From Tetrahymena elliotti 4EA (taxonomy: Eukaryota; Ciliophora; Oligohymenophorea; Hymenostomatida; Tetrahymenidae): a stretch of 64,000 bases of DNA. Shown here piece by piece: positions 25,952 through 38,300 of this stretch. Location: the NCBI GenBank assembly GCA_000231825.2, contig JH720384.1:1-64000 (forward strand), written 5' to 3'. The translations under genes and the position numbers were made by a program. The notes beneath the pieces were generated by a model. The model ran no database searches. It was not told the origin of the DNA and saw only the letters and a list, made by a program, of their open reading frames with translations. Numbering within the stretch: the stretch's first letter is position 1; every line of letters starts with the position of its first letter.

Positions 25952-28900
25952 ATGAATTGGCTTAAAATATAGGTTGCTGGTAGGAGCTTAAGGGAATTTT
26001 TGCATATTACAATAGCTTTTTTCTTTATGATGCAAGGATTGCTAGATATCGTTACTGATATTGTATATTATCGAACTAGAAATTTCGAAAGCTATTTTGT
26101 TAAGAAGGTTCATCTATCATTTTTGATAATTTCTCCAATAATTTAATCTGTTTTAACTTTAATATTCTTAATGAAAAGAAAATCATCTATGAAAATGAGC
26201 TTACTTCAAAGTATTTATTGCAGTCTATGGTCTATGTTTCTAAACCAACTGAATATATTAGGATTTATCCTTCCATATATATTATATTCGAAATTTTAAA
26301 TTATTTTTAACAAAGAAATTATGAAGAATAATTATCTAAAGGAATCGAAATTGTAGGAGTAAAAATTAAGACTCTGGATGAATTTGTAGCCTTCGTTTGT
26401 TGACACTTTCTTCTATGATGACAACTAAATATTCGAATAAAATATTTGCTTTTTAGTTTAGGCTTTGCTATAAAGTGCTCCATAACTAATAATTCAGCTA
26501 ATAAATAATAATATGAATGATGAGTGGAATTGGTTTAATATAATAAGTCTGCTACTAAGCTTAATATCTTTAGTTAGAACTGTTGGAATTATTTATGTTA
26601 TAATTGATAGATTTTTTAGGTAGATCACATACCTCTCATAGTATTATGATAAGGATAAAAAGTTTGCTATAAACAAATAACTAGTAGTTGACACTCTTTA
26701 GTTGTCTAAAAATTTATAAAAAGTTAGGAATCTTCAAATAGTAGAAGATTTATTTTTATATTTTTAAAAGCATGAATATCCCTTAACAAAAGATGTCATA
26801 TAAATGGGATTAAGTTTCTTGCAAATGCATAAGCTTAGAAGACTTACTTTAGATTTTAGATTTATTCTTGATAAAAAGTGCATCAATTCATTTAAGCAAT
26901 TATAAAAAATAATACCTTAGCTTAAGAATTTAGAAGTTCTTTATATTAAGTGTGATTTCGAATATGACATCGAGTATATCGATGGAAGAAATTATCGTGA
27001 AATTGAAAAAAAAAAGAGAAAACTTAGTCTAAGGTAGTTTATTTTTAGAGTAAATAATAAAGTAATATTATTAAAAAATTCTATTTATCTAGTCGAAAAA
27101 TTGAAAGAGAAGACTAAAATCGCGAAAAAGAGTTAGATGAATAAAAGTTTGAAATTAAAATTCCGTAAGATAATTTATTAAATTATTTTAATTTTCTATT
27201 TTTAAATTATTCTTCAAAATATTTTAATGGCTAGTGTTTATTTCAAATAATAATACTAATAATACTGATATTTGTAATAAAGTTACTATCCAAAAAGTGT
27301 TTATTTGACTATTATTTCTTAATATTTTCTATTTTTAAATTATTCTTCAAAATATTTTAATGGCTAGTGTTTATTTCAAATAATAATACTAATAATACTG
27401 ATATTTGTAATAAAGTTACTATCCAAAAAGTGTTTATTTGACTATTATTTCTTAATATTACAAGCCAACTAAAATACAAGATATATTTTTCAGAAAAATC
27501 TGTATAAAAATCCTTCCTTAAAACAATTAAATAAATTCATTTTATTTATTTAAAATTGTTTTTAATAAAAAGTTCTTTAATTTCTCACTCAAAAATATAA
27601 GAGGGATAAGACTTACTTTCTAGTTTAAATCAATAAGATTCTTAAATATAAAAAGATTAGCATGTCGTTATTAGTCTTAACGATCCATCTAATAATCTGG
27701 CTACTCCACTTTTTTAGGTTAGAAAGAGCTCTATGCCATCAACTTTAGGTCCTAATTTTAATTTTCCATAAAGAAAATCTCTTTATGTTTAAGATTTGAT
27801 AAAGGTAACTTAGTTTTAAGAAGTCTCTTAGCATAGTATAAATGTTAAAGGAGATGGAGAAATTCAACATACTCAAACTGGTAGATAGGAGGAAAGCATG
27901 TGGTTTTAAAGCAGTAGAAGGAACGATACTTAAAGTCCTTTTATAGGAGGTAGTCCTAATTAAAATGGAAGTCCATAATCAGATTGGAAAATACCAGAAA
28001 ATCTAAGTGGAGTAGAAGAAATTTAAATAGAAGAAGAAGAAGATTTGGAAGATGATAAAAGATATGATTTTGAAATTGATATTAAGTCAGGAATGTTTAT
28101 TAAATATAAAATATAAAAGTGTAATTTTAAACCACTCTAAGTGTGTTCTGAAATGATTCATAAAAGTGACATCTACTTGAATCTGTTTGTAAAAAAGGGC
28201 AAAATCAATATGGAATTTAAGCTGACTTAGCATCAGAATGAAGAGGAGAAAAAATAGAAATATGATATTGAAATTGACGAATCTATTGAATTTGATAATA
28301 TTAATTTTGTCAATATTATATCTTCTGACATCAAGTAAGCTATCTAAGAATGCCCAATAAGTTAAAGAAAAACACTATTTATGCAAATTATTTATAACAA
28401 AAACATATTGACAGCGAATATGAAAGAAGCAATATCAAAATCAATTCCTTTCCCTAAAAACAGTGACTTGTATGTATTTTAATATGAAAAACTTAAGCCA
28501 GTAAACAAGTAAACAATCTAATTTAAAGATGCAATAGAAACAAAAGATAAATTTTTGAGATTTATTCTTATTCCTAGAGATAAAGATTAAAAGTAAAAGC
28601 AAAGAGTTTATATTTGGAATAAAATTAAAAGTACAGAAATTGGTTTTATCTAAGGAGTAGGAAATATAGGCCAAACTTACAAATAAAAGATCTTTACATT
28701 TGATGAAGACTAAGTAAATAATACTATTTAAGTTGATAAACATTCTCTTAAACTCCTCTCTCTAAAATCATTCATCCAAAAAAGCAAGCTAAAGCAAGTA
28801 GTCCTCTTTTGGAGGTATATTTTTTATATTTGAAAATCAATTAATTATAATCTATCTGACTTAAAAAAGTGGAAAGATGGAAAGTGCAGACCAAATAAAA

Positions 28901-31900
28901 ATCTTAATAAAACATTTCAAATCTCTGCCTTAGAATACTTCAATCAAAATTATAGCTGAGTAATTAAATAAATTAGTATTTTATTTAGTTAAGCTTATGT
29001 GATATTAATTAGTTAATAGGAATTTAATTACATGTCGTTCTCTACAATATCTTAATCTTTGCTAGACTTTTAATCTCTTAACATCTACTTTAAAGATCAA
29101 CATTTAATAAGTGAGAAAGAAGGATACATTTTTAGAGATTTATCAAATTCTTAAATTCAAATAGATGATGATAAATTAGACCTTGCCTAGCTTGTCTAAA
29201 ATAAAGAAAAGTACTCCAACTCATATTTCCTCTAAGTTTTATCAAAGTAAGATTTTCATTTTCTCATGTTCAATTCAAAAATTCTTTTTAATTTTTCTTC
29301 AAAAAGTGGATTATAAATTTCAAAGAATCACATATTAATTCTTTGCAAAGAACTTCAAGACATCTAAAGAATATAACATCTTAACCTCTAAGTTTAAAAT
29401 AATTGCATTTAAGTTGATGGAAGCAATATCTTATTCACTCATATGAAATAATACACTCAACTTGTTCACTTAGAGCTTGATATAGGGTATAATTTAAAAT
29501 TATTTATTTTTGATAAATTGAATATGAGAAAATAGCTATTTTACTGTGAAAATTATTTGAGTTTTCTTAGATTTTATGTTTTTACACATTGATTAAATAT
29601 TATTTTTAAATGAATTTTTTCCAAGAGATTTTAAGATCTAAACATCCACCCTAATTAAAATTTTTGTAAATTTAAATATTTTAAAACTAGAAACAACTAA
29701 ATATGCGATGAAGGAGTTGCATATTGTTCAAGTTTTATAAATGACTCACTAAAATTAAAGGTTTTGGTTTTAAATCTTAAGATGAATAATTTGACAGGAA
29801 AGGGATTGAATTTATTAGCTGATGCTCTTTAAAATAAGAAAAAATTACTAGAGTTGAAGCTTGATCTTTAGTAAATAACATTCTATACTATTATAATAGA
29901 TATTAAAAACTTATTAATTTAAAATAGATAAAATATAATTGACTCAAAACAAATATAAAGCTTAGCTGATTGTTTAAAGAATAAGAATAAATTAAACAGT
30001 CTAGAAATAAATCTCAACAAAAATAATATACAAACTTAAGGGTGTGTTTAAATATTTTAAAGTATTTCGAATTTGAAGAATATTTCTATTCTCAACCTTT
30101 CTTTTGAGTAATTATTTCTTTAGTACAAAATTATGAATTAAAATTGTTATTTATTTACAATAGATCTAATTGTATTCAAGGCTAAGCTTTGAATGAACTC
30201 TCTCAAATGTTACTTACAATCAACTAAGATCTTCATACTTTTTCTTTAAATTTAGGAAGAAATAAATTAAATGATCAAACTGCATTTAACCAGTTATTTA
30301 GCTCTATCCAAAATTTTGTCTACATTAAAGAGCTAAGCTTACAATTTAAGTAAATTTTTCAAATTTTTCTTTTAAAATTAAATTTATTTGGTTTAGTAAT
30401 TGCTGGTTCCCTCAGAGTTCTTTAATCTACCTCTGCTCTTGCTTAGAAAAAATAAGAAAAGTCCAAGTATTAAGATTAAATTTAAAGTAAGAATTATATT
30501 AAATAATACATATTTATAATTTTAAAACATTATAAATGATAGCAAAAACTACATAAATGATGATGGAATAATTACTCTTTCATAAATCTTTCAAAAAGTA
30601 AATCTTTTGAAAGTTCTTGATTTAGATCTGTCTGAAAACATTATTAAAAATTCTGCTTTGGAAATAGTTAAATCTATTTTCACTTATTTAAATGTTTCAG
30701 AGGTTTTAAATATCAATCTTAGGTAAAATTTTATTTCAAGAAACATATTTTTATATATCAACCTCAAAAAATAGAGAAGCTTTTGTTTCAAAGTAATTAA
30801 AAAATCCTGTGGGTCTATTCACACCCTCTCAAATAACCATAAAATCAATCACTTTGAATATAGGGTACATTTATTTACTAAAAATTAAAATAAATTTTTT
30901 ACTTATCTTTTTAATAATTAGAAACTCCATTGAAAATGAAATAAATTAAAATGTGTATATGGTTGGTTATCTCACTTTACTTTAAAATGTTTAATAGGTT
31001 GACTTAAATCTTGAGTAAAATTTATTTATTTTAAATTAACATTTCTTACTTTTAAATTTAATCAAAAAAGAAATTGCATAGAAACAGATAATGTGTTGAA
31101 AAAGACTTTTAAGCAGATTTTTGAGAATCAGAGTTTCACAAAGATTAATTTGAACTTGAAGTAATTCTTCAATTAAAACATAAAAATAAATTAAATATTC
31201 TTATAATATCAACAGGGGGACTAAAGTGAAAAACAATCTGATGATTGATTTAAAAAACAATTTGAAATAATAAAAAAATTTAGAAAATCTAAGTTTGAAT
31301 ATTTCAAATAACAACTTAAATGTTGAGAATTTCAATGAAATTTTTGATAAAATAAAATGCAACACTAACCTTAAATCTCTTTAACTAAGTGTTGAGTAAA
31401 ATATTTGATTTATCTTTAATATATTCTTGATAAATTTTTTTATTGACAGAGAAAATACCTATGATCCAGTTGTCTTTTGCAATACCTTTGGAAACTAAAT
31501 AATTGCATTAGAAAAGTTAGAATCAATAGATATTTAGCTTGGAATATAAACTGTTGATGCTCAAGAAGCTGATTATCTTTCAAGCTGCTATCCAGAATAG
31601 CTCAAAAACTTGAAAGCATAGATATAATTTAACTCAACAGAAAGTATGAAAAACTACTTCACTGGTATTTCAAAATATAAATAGCTAGAATATCTCGAAT
31701 TATAGTTTAATGATAAGCTTTATAAATATTAAGAAATATCAGATGCTATTAAGAATTTTGCTGAGATTATTTTAGAATTTAAGAAATTAAAAATATTAAA
31801 AATAGACTTTAGGTAAATTATTCTAAAACAAATCAATAATAAAATTAAATCGTTTAAAAAGTGGATGTGATTTAAGTATTCAGAATATGAGTATCCTTAT

Positions 31901-32477
31901 GAGAGGTCTTCAAAAATTAGACTACATTGAACATCTAAATATAAAACTAGAATAATCCTTGCTCAGTGACGATTGCATCTTAACAATGATAGAATATTTA
32001 TAAAATTTTAATAAACTGAACAATTTCGTCATAAATTTAAAGTAAATATTTTAATTATTAAAAATTATTCTAAAGAATAAAATTAATTTAGAAAAAATGA
32101 TATCACTCCAAAGGCGGTACTTGAAATATTAAACTGGGCATTGAACACTATTTCTCTCTACACTTTAACAATAAATGTTAAGTAATTTAATTAATAAAAT
32201 TATACACAAAAGCATGAATAAATAATAATTAAATTAAAAGTTAAGAATTGCAAGGAAGGATGTCAAAAAATACTTAAATCTAATCAGTTGTAGAAAAGCT
32301 CATTTTGAACAACAAAAATATAATAATAAATAACATGTAATTTATCTATTAAAATTATTAATTTTTAAACATTTTTTATTATTTTATCATAGAGAATTCA
32401 GCAACAAAGAAGAAGAAATAAATATTTCAAAATTTATAAGCAATTTATATCAAAGTGTTTTTTCTATAGTCAAATGA
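25952..32477 (+). CDS. XK-related-like membrane domain fused to leucine-rich repeats, 1661 aa
   Basis: 19 exons: 25952-27164, 27638-28814, 28870-28975, 29020-29246, 29307-29486, 29691-29870, 29928-30107, 30164-30349, 30397-30486, 30543-30722, 30775-30864, 30922-31014, 31071-31160, 31216-31395, 31450-31812, 31862-32041, 32092-32181, 32241-32336, 32393-32477; 1662 codons. Residues 1-250 have several membrane helices and the motif ALLQSAPQLIIQL, characteristic of XK-related proteins (lipid-scramblase family). A cytosolic linker with an acidic stretch (EEIQIEEEEDLEDD) follows. Then about 20 leucine-rich repeats of the ribonuclease-inhibitor-like type (e.g. LTGKGLNLLADAL; KKLLELKLDL) run to the end. 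From exon 4 on, all introns are phase 2 and most exons are exactly 90 or 180 bases, one or two repeats each. The join 27164/27638 is the least certain; without it the first frame stops at TGA 27266-27268, a 438-residue protein. Confidence 0.83.
27191..27456. repeat. Exact 133-bp tandem duplication
   Basis: 27191-27323 is repeated directly as 27324-27456 with no difference that I can see. It lies in the first intron of the XK-related/LRR gene, or over its stop codon if that intron is not used. Perfect identity in AT-rich, presumably neutral sequence implies a very recent event or an assembly artefact. Confidence 0.95.
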
Positions 32478-33254
32478 TGTTTCAAATGTATCAAATTTTT
32501 ATTAAGTAAATGCGTTTAACAAACAAACAAACAAAAACAAAGATCTATTTTATTCGAAATTCTCAGTAAGTTTATCAAAAACTCAAAAAATATGCTTGAA
32601 TCAAATTTAATTTGAGATAATTCTTTCGTAACGTCAAAAACGTTTTAGCTAAAAATCAAATTACATGTAAAATTATGTCAAATTTCATATTCATTTACAT
32701 AAAATATTTATTATCTCCTTTGCCTCATTTGCTAATTTATTTTTTCTAAAAAGTATTTCTAAATATTTAAAATGTTTTTGTTCATTCAAATCATCATTTT
32801 CTAAAAATTTATTTAAAACAAAAAGTTGATGTAAAATAAAAATCATTTATTTTTCATATTTTTAAATAAGAAAAACTTAAAATACTATTGAACCAAATCC
32901 TAAGTTTATGATTTGTAATTAAGAAAATAAGAGATTACTAAAATTAATTTTCTAGCATGATGCATGTGATAAGAGTGCAAAAACAGATTAATGAAAAAAT
33001 TAAATGACTGAATGAATGTAAAAAGCAGGTTCGGAATTCGTTTTTAGTTGCAAATAGTAAAAGTGATGAAAAGGATAGAATATATTTAATTAGCATATGT
33101 ATTTTAGATGTTTTTCTTCTTGAAAGTAGCAAAATTTACTAAGAAAACAAAATTTGTTTTTACGGATTGAATAGCGTTTTAAAAATCAATTAAATTAAGA
33201 AGATAATTGAAAATAATCGAACTCTGATTATATATTAAGAGAACATTCAAAAAT
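32478..33254. other. Spacer between tandem plus-strand genes
   Basis: 777 bases, AT-rich. No coding segment recognised. A short AAAC-type run (AACAAACAAACAAACAAAAAC) begins at about 32519. The last 250 bases must hold the promoter of the next gene. Confidence 0.45.
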
Positions 33255-34907
33255 ATGAAAATACGAGGTGGTGGGTATTCTATTTCACGTCGTATATTGA
33301 TTGTATGTCTTCTACTTGCTGTGATTAGCCAAGTAGGACAATGTGTGAGTGCTAAGTAGAGAACGAAATAGAAACAATCATAAAAAAATATAGACAATAT
33401 TGCCTAAGTGGAATCAAATAGTGATATCAATTAAATTGAATTGAGTTAAAATGAAACAAGTAATAATAGTAAAATAGAAGATCATTAAAGAGATTAAGAA
33501 ATTATTTCTCAGTAAAAAAATATAAGAAAAGAAGAGCATAAATTGGTTGATATGTAGGAGAAGCCAGGAGTCTTCTCTCTTGTTTAAAAACAAGTAGGCA
33601 TTCTTAAATCTGTATACATGAATTACTACTCTAAGCTCACTCTTCATCTTGGAGGCTAAAGGGATATTTACATTGCAATAATTGCTACTATTATGGTCTT
33701 TTTTGTTATTTTTATGACTCTTGCCAACAACAGGCAGGATTTCCCTTTCCTTCGTAATCTTGATTTGCAACAGGCTTTCTAAACAAAATCAAATTATGAA
33801 AAGAAAAAGAAACAAATTGAGGAAGACGAATAATTTTACAATAGCTATAACTTAAGGTATTCCAATCATTTAGTCTTAACAAATTTTCTATTTTTAATCA
33901 TGCAAGTTTCATCAAAACTAAATGACTTTATATTGAATAACAAACTATTTTATACTCATTTTGGAAATAGAATCTTTTTATATTAAAATATTCACCATTG
34001 TTGCTTTTTATTTAGAATATTTAATTATGACCACCTTATTTCCAGTAACTAACTACATTATTTTTTTACAATTAAAAGTAATTCTAACAACAAATCACTG
34101 AACAACAGTGAAGGAGATTCCTATTTGAGTGCTAGCGATTATAAGTTGTAGAGATAGTAAGTTGATATTTTAAATGCTCTTGAATGGCAAAGAATGAAGG
34201 ATAGAGCCTTGAAATACACTTCCTTTGAAAATAACCCTCTCAACAAGCAAGGAAGAATTAAATATGAGCAAAATAGGATTAAACACATAGATGAAACTAT
34301 TGATTTCCATGAAAACAATATTGATATTAATGATTTACTTAAGGAATTGGATAACCAATCTATTATTGGCAGCAAAAATTCTTGCAGCTCATCCATATCA
34401 TCAAATGCCTGCCCTTAAACAAACACAATAGTGGTTTGAAACAAAATAGAACCAAAAACAAACATCATTGATTATTGAAACTAATAATAGGATTAAGATA
34501 ACTCTAGATAAAGTTTGCTGATTAATTATTCATTTATTGGGCAAAAAGAATATTTATTGATAGATAAATTGAATGAGTAAGGAATGATCAATATTGATGA
34601 ATAAATGATTCCAGTTCTTTTACCTTATGTTTTATAAAATGTTTTTGTCTTAAACGAAGACATTTATATACATTTTACTTATATTTAAAGTTGCTTGATC
34701 CGTTCGTTTTTCCAAATTTAAAAATGCCTATTTGGTTTATGTTTAATATTATGTTTTGCTATAAAGGAGTTTAAAGTTTTGTTTATTCATATATATTAAC
34801 ACATTTTATTCCATTTTTAATTATTCAATTTTTATTTTTTGATTGATAAACATATTTTTTTTGAAGTTTTTAAGCTATTTTGTCTTCTTTTCATTAAATA
34901 ATAATGA
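33255..34907 (+). CDS. Single-pass membrane protein, Q/N-rich
   Basis: ATG at 33255. Exon 1 33255-33856, exon 2 from 34079. Exon 2 is open to TGA at 34437-34439, giving 320 residues. However, an intron 34431-34490 (GTGGTT...AATAATAG, 60 bases) would remove two in-frame TGAs and continue in phase into coding-looking sequence (GQKEYLLIDKLNEQG), with the next TGA at 34905-34907 (456 residues). I favour the longer form, but its last ~70 codons look less coding. Residues 14-32 (ILIVCLLLAVISQVGQC) are a signal peptide or signal anchor. Residues ~33-120 are polar and Gln-rich. Residues ~152-172 (IYIAIIATIMVFFVIFMTL) form a strong membrane helix. A cytosolic region with charged helices follows. Family not recognised. 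Confidence 0.72.
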
Positions 34908-36351
34908 AATGAAAACTAATGTTTCAAGTTTTTACTGAATTATTTTAAATTTCGATTTACTTACTTACTTACTTACTGAATGAATTAAATAATTAATTTT
35001 ATAGTGAAACTTTTCATTTTGCTTTGTGATCAAAAACTGTAAAAATATCAGATGCAAATAATGTTTTATTAACAAATTTTATCATTTAAAATTCAAATTT
35101 TAGACTAAGAAAATTACCGCTAAAATAAATATTGACTAATTTTACTCTTAATTTATGTTTAAACATAAAAGATTGGTAATTCTATCTACTATTTGTCAAA
35201 TTGTTGTTTTTCGATTTATTTTAACTTTTCTTTATTTTTTGAATCTAATTCGTATATTTTGATTCTTTAATTTCTTAAGAGAATATTAAATATTAACAAT
35301 TTTGCATTGAACTTTTTTAAATATTAAACAAAAAGGCAAAAACGGGTAAAGAACCAGTTTATTAGTTTATTATTTCTACAAAAATAACTTCCAAACAAAT
35401 TTAAATTTTGATAAATTCTACTAATCTCTTAAAACACTTGTTAAAGCATTATCAAAAGAGTATAGATACTTGAATGCTCTAAGATTCATAAAATATATTA
35501 ACAATATTTTGGATTAGATTAATATTATCATACTACAAATTATTTCTAAAAAGAATTAAAATTTTATAAATTTTTCATATCTCTAAAAACATATTTAAAC
35601 TATTATTATCATAGAATAAAGGCTTTATAGAAATTAGCATTTAGATTTTGAGATTTAAAACTTTTTTTATTTTTAAATACGATGAGAATCTTAATATTAT
35701 TGAAAAGATTTTGAAAAACACTATTTCTAGATATTACTGTTTCTAAAAATATCTTTAATATGAATGTAAATTTAAAAATAAACCAATATCTAAGAGCTAT
35801 AGTTCAAAACATAATTAAAAAACATAAATTAATCTTTATTAGAAATTAGTTTTTTAATTTTAAATATGATAAGAATTTTATATGAATTTTATTGTGAATT
35901 ATATATGAATTTTATTGTATATTTTTTTGAAACAAACTTTTAATAATATGAAATAATTTCATAATATTTATTCAAAATTTAAAATTTTACATTAAAAAAT
36001 ACTTAAAAAATTGCACAGGAATTATTTAACATAGAAAAAAATAAAAAACTTATACTTCTTAACTTCTTAATTAAATCTCTTAGAAATTCTTAAAATAAAA
36101 TTAATTTTCTTTTTTTGGTATTCCTCTTGAAAAATTTCAGGATTTTTATTCAATGATTTCTAAATCAAGTTGGCTTATTAAAGGTAATAAGTCAGTTTAT
36201 TTTTATTTTATATATTTTTTAAGGAAAACAAAATTAACTAGAGGCACTTTAAAATTTTTTTAAAGCATGAATAACACTTATGAATTTAGAAATTACAAAT
36301 TAAATTTATAATATTAGCAAAATATTTTTAAAGTAAATAAATAATTAGAAT
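34908..36351. other. Spacer between convergent genes
   Basis: 1.4 kb, AT-rich. It includes a short TTAC tetranucleotide run at about 34959-34978. Nothing else is seen. Confidence 0.5.
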
Positions 36352-37387
36352 TCAGAAAGATTAATAATCAAAAATAAAATCATCTCCTATGATGTAATCA
36401 TCTGTATGAAAGCTTTGGTGCTATTATTATTATAATTATTCTTCTTCTTCTTCTTCTTCCTCTCCCTCTTCATAATTTATTTATTAGTCATTATAATCTT
36501 TTTTTTGCTAATTATAGAAATACTATTAGTCAAACACTTTTAATTTACAAGCATCAATAACAGAATTAGTGCTAAAAAATTTATCTGGTATATCGTTTGA
36601 AAGAAATTTTTCTAGATAATTTAGACTAATGTAGATTAATGGATCATACATAGAGAGGATATAGATGAATGAGCCTCTGCCAAAGAACCTTTCTCCCTCC
36701 TAGTATTGTAAAAATTTGACACTTGAGTATCTTACTTCAGATTATAAGGATAAAAAATATCTTTCAAACTGTCTCTATTAGCCAAACTTAATCTTTGGAA
36801 ACAAAATTCTAACTACACAATATTTCCTGCATCATTTGATAAAAAATTTAAATTAATTTAAAATAGCAATGAAGTTTATTTATTACCACTCAGGCTACTT
36901 ATCTAAAATTTCTAAGATATTATCTTTTATGTTTTCAAGTAAATATTTTTGTTCCATTTAATCATTTTCCACTTTCTATTTTAGAAAAAATAAATTGCAA
37001 AACTTGATTGAAATAAAATAATTTTACGATTTTATTTTTAATTTAAATATTTTAACTTTTCAAATAAGCTGTTATATATTTAGCATCAATATTTAATTTT
37101 AAAGCTGCTTTCTTTATTGACATAGCATTGTTTTCTGAAAACATTTCAATTATTTTCTTTTTAGATTCTGAGTCTAGCTATTCTCCACACCTTTTCTTTT
37201 CTATATAAATTTTCTGTCTAATAGCATTTTATGATCTGACTGTATAAAGACGCACATATTTTAGTTAAATTTTATCCAAATCAAAACCAAGCTCTTTAAG
37301 AATAACTCTAGATTCACCAAGACTATATTTCATTTCCTTTAAAATCATAATTGCACCTCTAGCAAATCTGGAAATATGTTTACCCAT
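36352..37387 (-). CDS. Protein with two helix-turn-helix-like segments, 296 aa
   Basis: Exons 37387-37057, 36971-36887, 36826-36352; 297 codons in phase. The two introns are required because each skipped segment shifts frame or contains TGA (e.g. the in-frame TGA at 36834-36832). Residues 5-50 (RFARGAIMILKEMKYSLGES) and 85-110 (KKKIIEMFSENNAMSIKKAA) are basic helical segments resembling tandem helix-turn-helix units such as those at the N-terminus of Tc1/mariner-type transposases or in Psq/homeodomain-like factors. No DDE catalytic domain follows. The middle is an unrecognised alpha/beta segment. The C-terminus has a nine-Glu run, a poly-Gln run and an acidic, aromatic tail (DDYIIGDDFIFDYQSF). 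A DNA-binding role is an inference, and a domesticated transposase origin is possible but unproven. Confidence 0.82.
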
Positions 37388-38300
37388 TATAAATAAGATA
37401 AATTGACATAAATATTAATAAATTATAATTAATTACCCAATAATTCAAATTTTTAATTTATGAAACACAATTCAAATTATTAGAGGGAAAAATCAAAAAA
37501 ATATAATCTTTTCAAAACACAAAAGAATACAAAGAAAAAATTAAAAAATAAACAAAACATAAAATAAGATTCTTGAACCAACATATATACAATTTAATAA
37601 TTATCTCTAAAGATCAAACTCTCTTGACTTGTGTGGAGACAACTCAAGATAGTGATCTTAAAGTTTTTAAAACCCATACTATAAAATGATTTATTTTAGC
37701 ATCCCGAATCAATCGAAAAAATCATTCATGAGATAATTATATAAAATTGTATATTTTCAAGGAAGAATTGCGGGTCTGCCAAAATTGCTTTAAAAAAATA
37801 GCTGCTTAAGCACCTATAAAGCACATTAATCATGTTAAAATATATAATTAGTATTATTTAAAATATAGGAACATCAATCATCCAACCCTCTCAGATTATT
37901 CCACGCTCTTGCCTCTTTAAAATAAAACAAAAATAAAAAATTTAAATAAAAATACATAAATAAAATTATTAATTGAATAAATTAAATAACAAATAAATAA
38001 ATCAAATAGATAAAAAGACAAATAAATAATAAATAAAATAAAAACTAAAAAGAAATAACATTAAATAAAATTTGAGAAAAAGAAGGAGATATGCTGAAGT
38101 TTTTTATTGATTTTTAAGAAAAAATTAAAAAAAGCTTCACTTTTTTATTTATTTTGTTTTTGATTAAATAATTAATTTTTATTAAAAAGATTGATTTTTG
38201 AAAATAGATAGATAAATATTAATTAGATTTTATTACAAAGAATAGGAAAACTATATCAACATTTGATAATTAATTAGAATATAAAGTAAAGGGATTTTAG
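37388..38300. other. Head-to-head intergenic region
   Basis: 913 bases between the divergent HTH-like gene (minus) and TRAPPC2 (plus). Two pockets, about 37600-37730 and 37862-37920, are less AT-rich than the rest, and the first contains hairpins (listed separately). 37920-38060 is made of AAATA and AAATAAAT-like low-complexity sequence. Confidence 0.45.
37610..37667 (+). ncRNA. Candidate structured small RNA (hairpin plus T run)
   Basis: An outer 7-bp stem pairs 37610-37616 (AAGATCA) with 37653-37659 (TGATCTT). An inner stem pairs 37623-37632 (CTTGACTTGT) with 37639-37648 (ACAACTCAAG) with one mismatch, closing a six-base loop, GTGGAG. A T5 run follows at 37663-37667, as at a polymerase III terminator. 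Another 7-bp hairpin lies just downstream (37686-37692 with 37719-37725). No A/B box or snoRNA box was recognised, so this could be a promoter element or chance. Confidence 0.2.

Noticed and set aside
27165..27268. Natural C-terminus of a 438-residue XK-related protein
   Set aside because: Not excluded, but the GTAAGA donor at 27165, the tandem duplication over the tail and the in-phase continuation at 27638 favour splicing into the LRR part.
28441..28743. 100-residue open stretch on the minus strand
   Set aside because: It is the antisense of exon 2 of the XK-related/LRR gene; it is hydrophobic because it mirrors Lys/Asn codons.
33414..33770. 118-residue open stretch on the minus strand
   Set aside because: It is the antisense of the membrane-protein exon at 33255-33856, whose plus-strand frame has coherent domains and splice sites.
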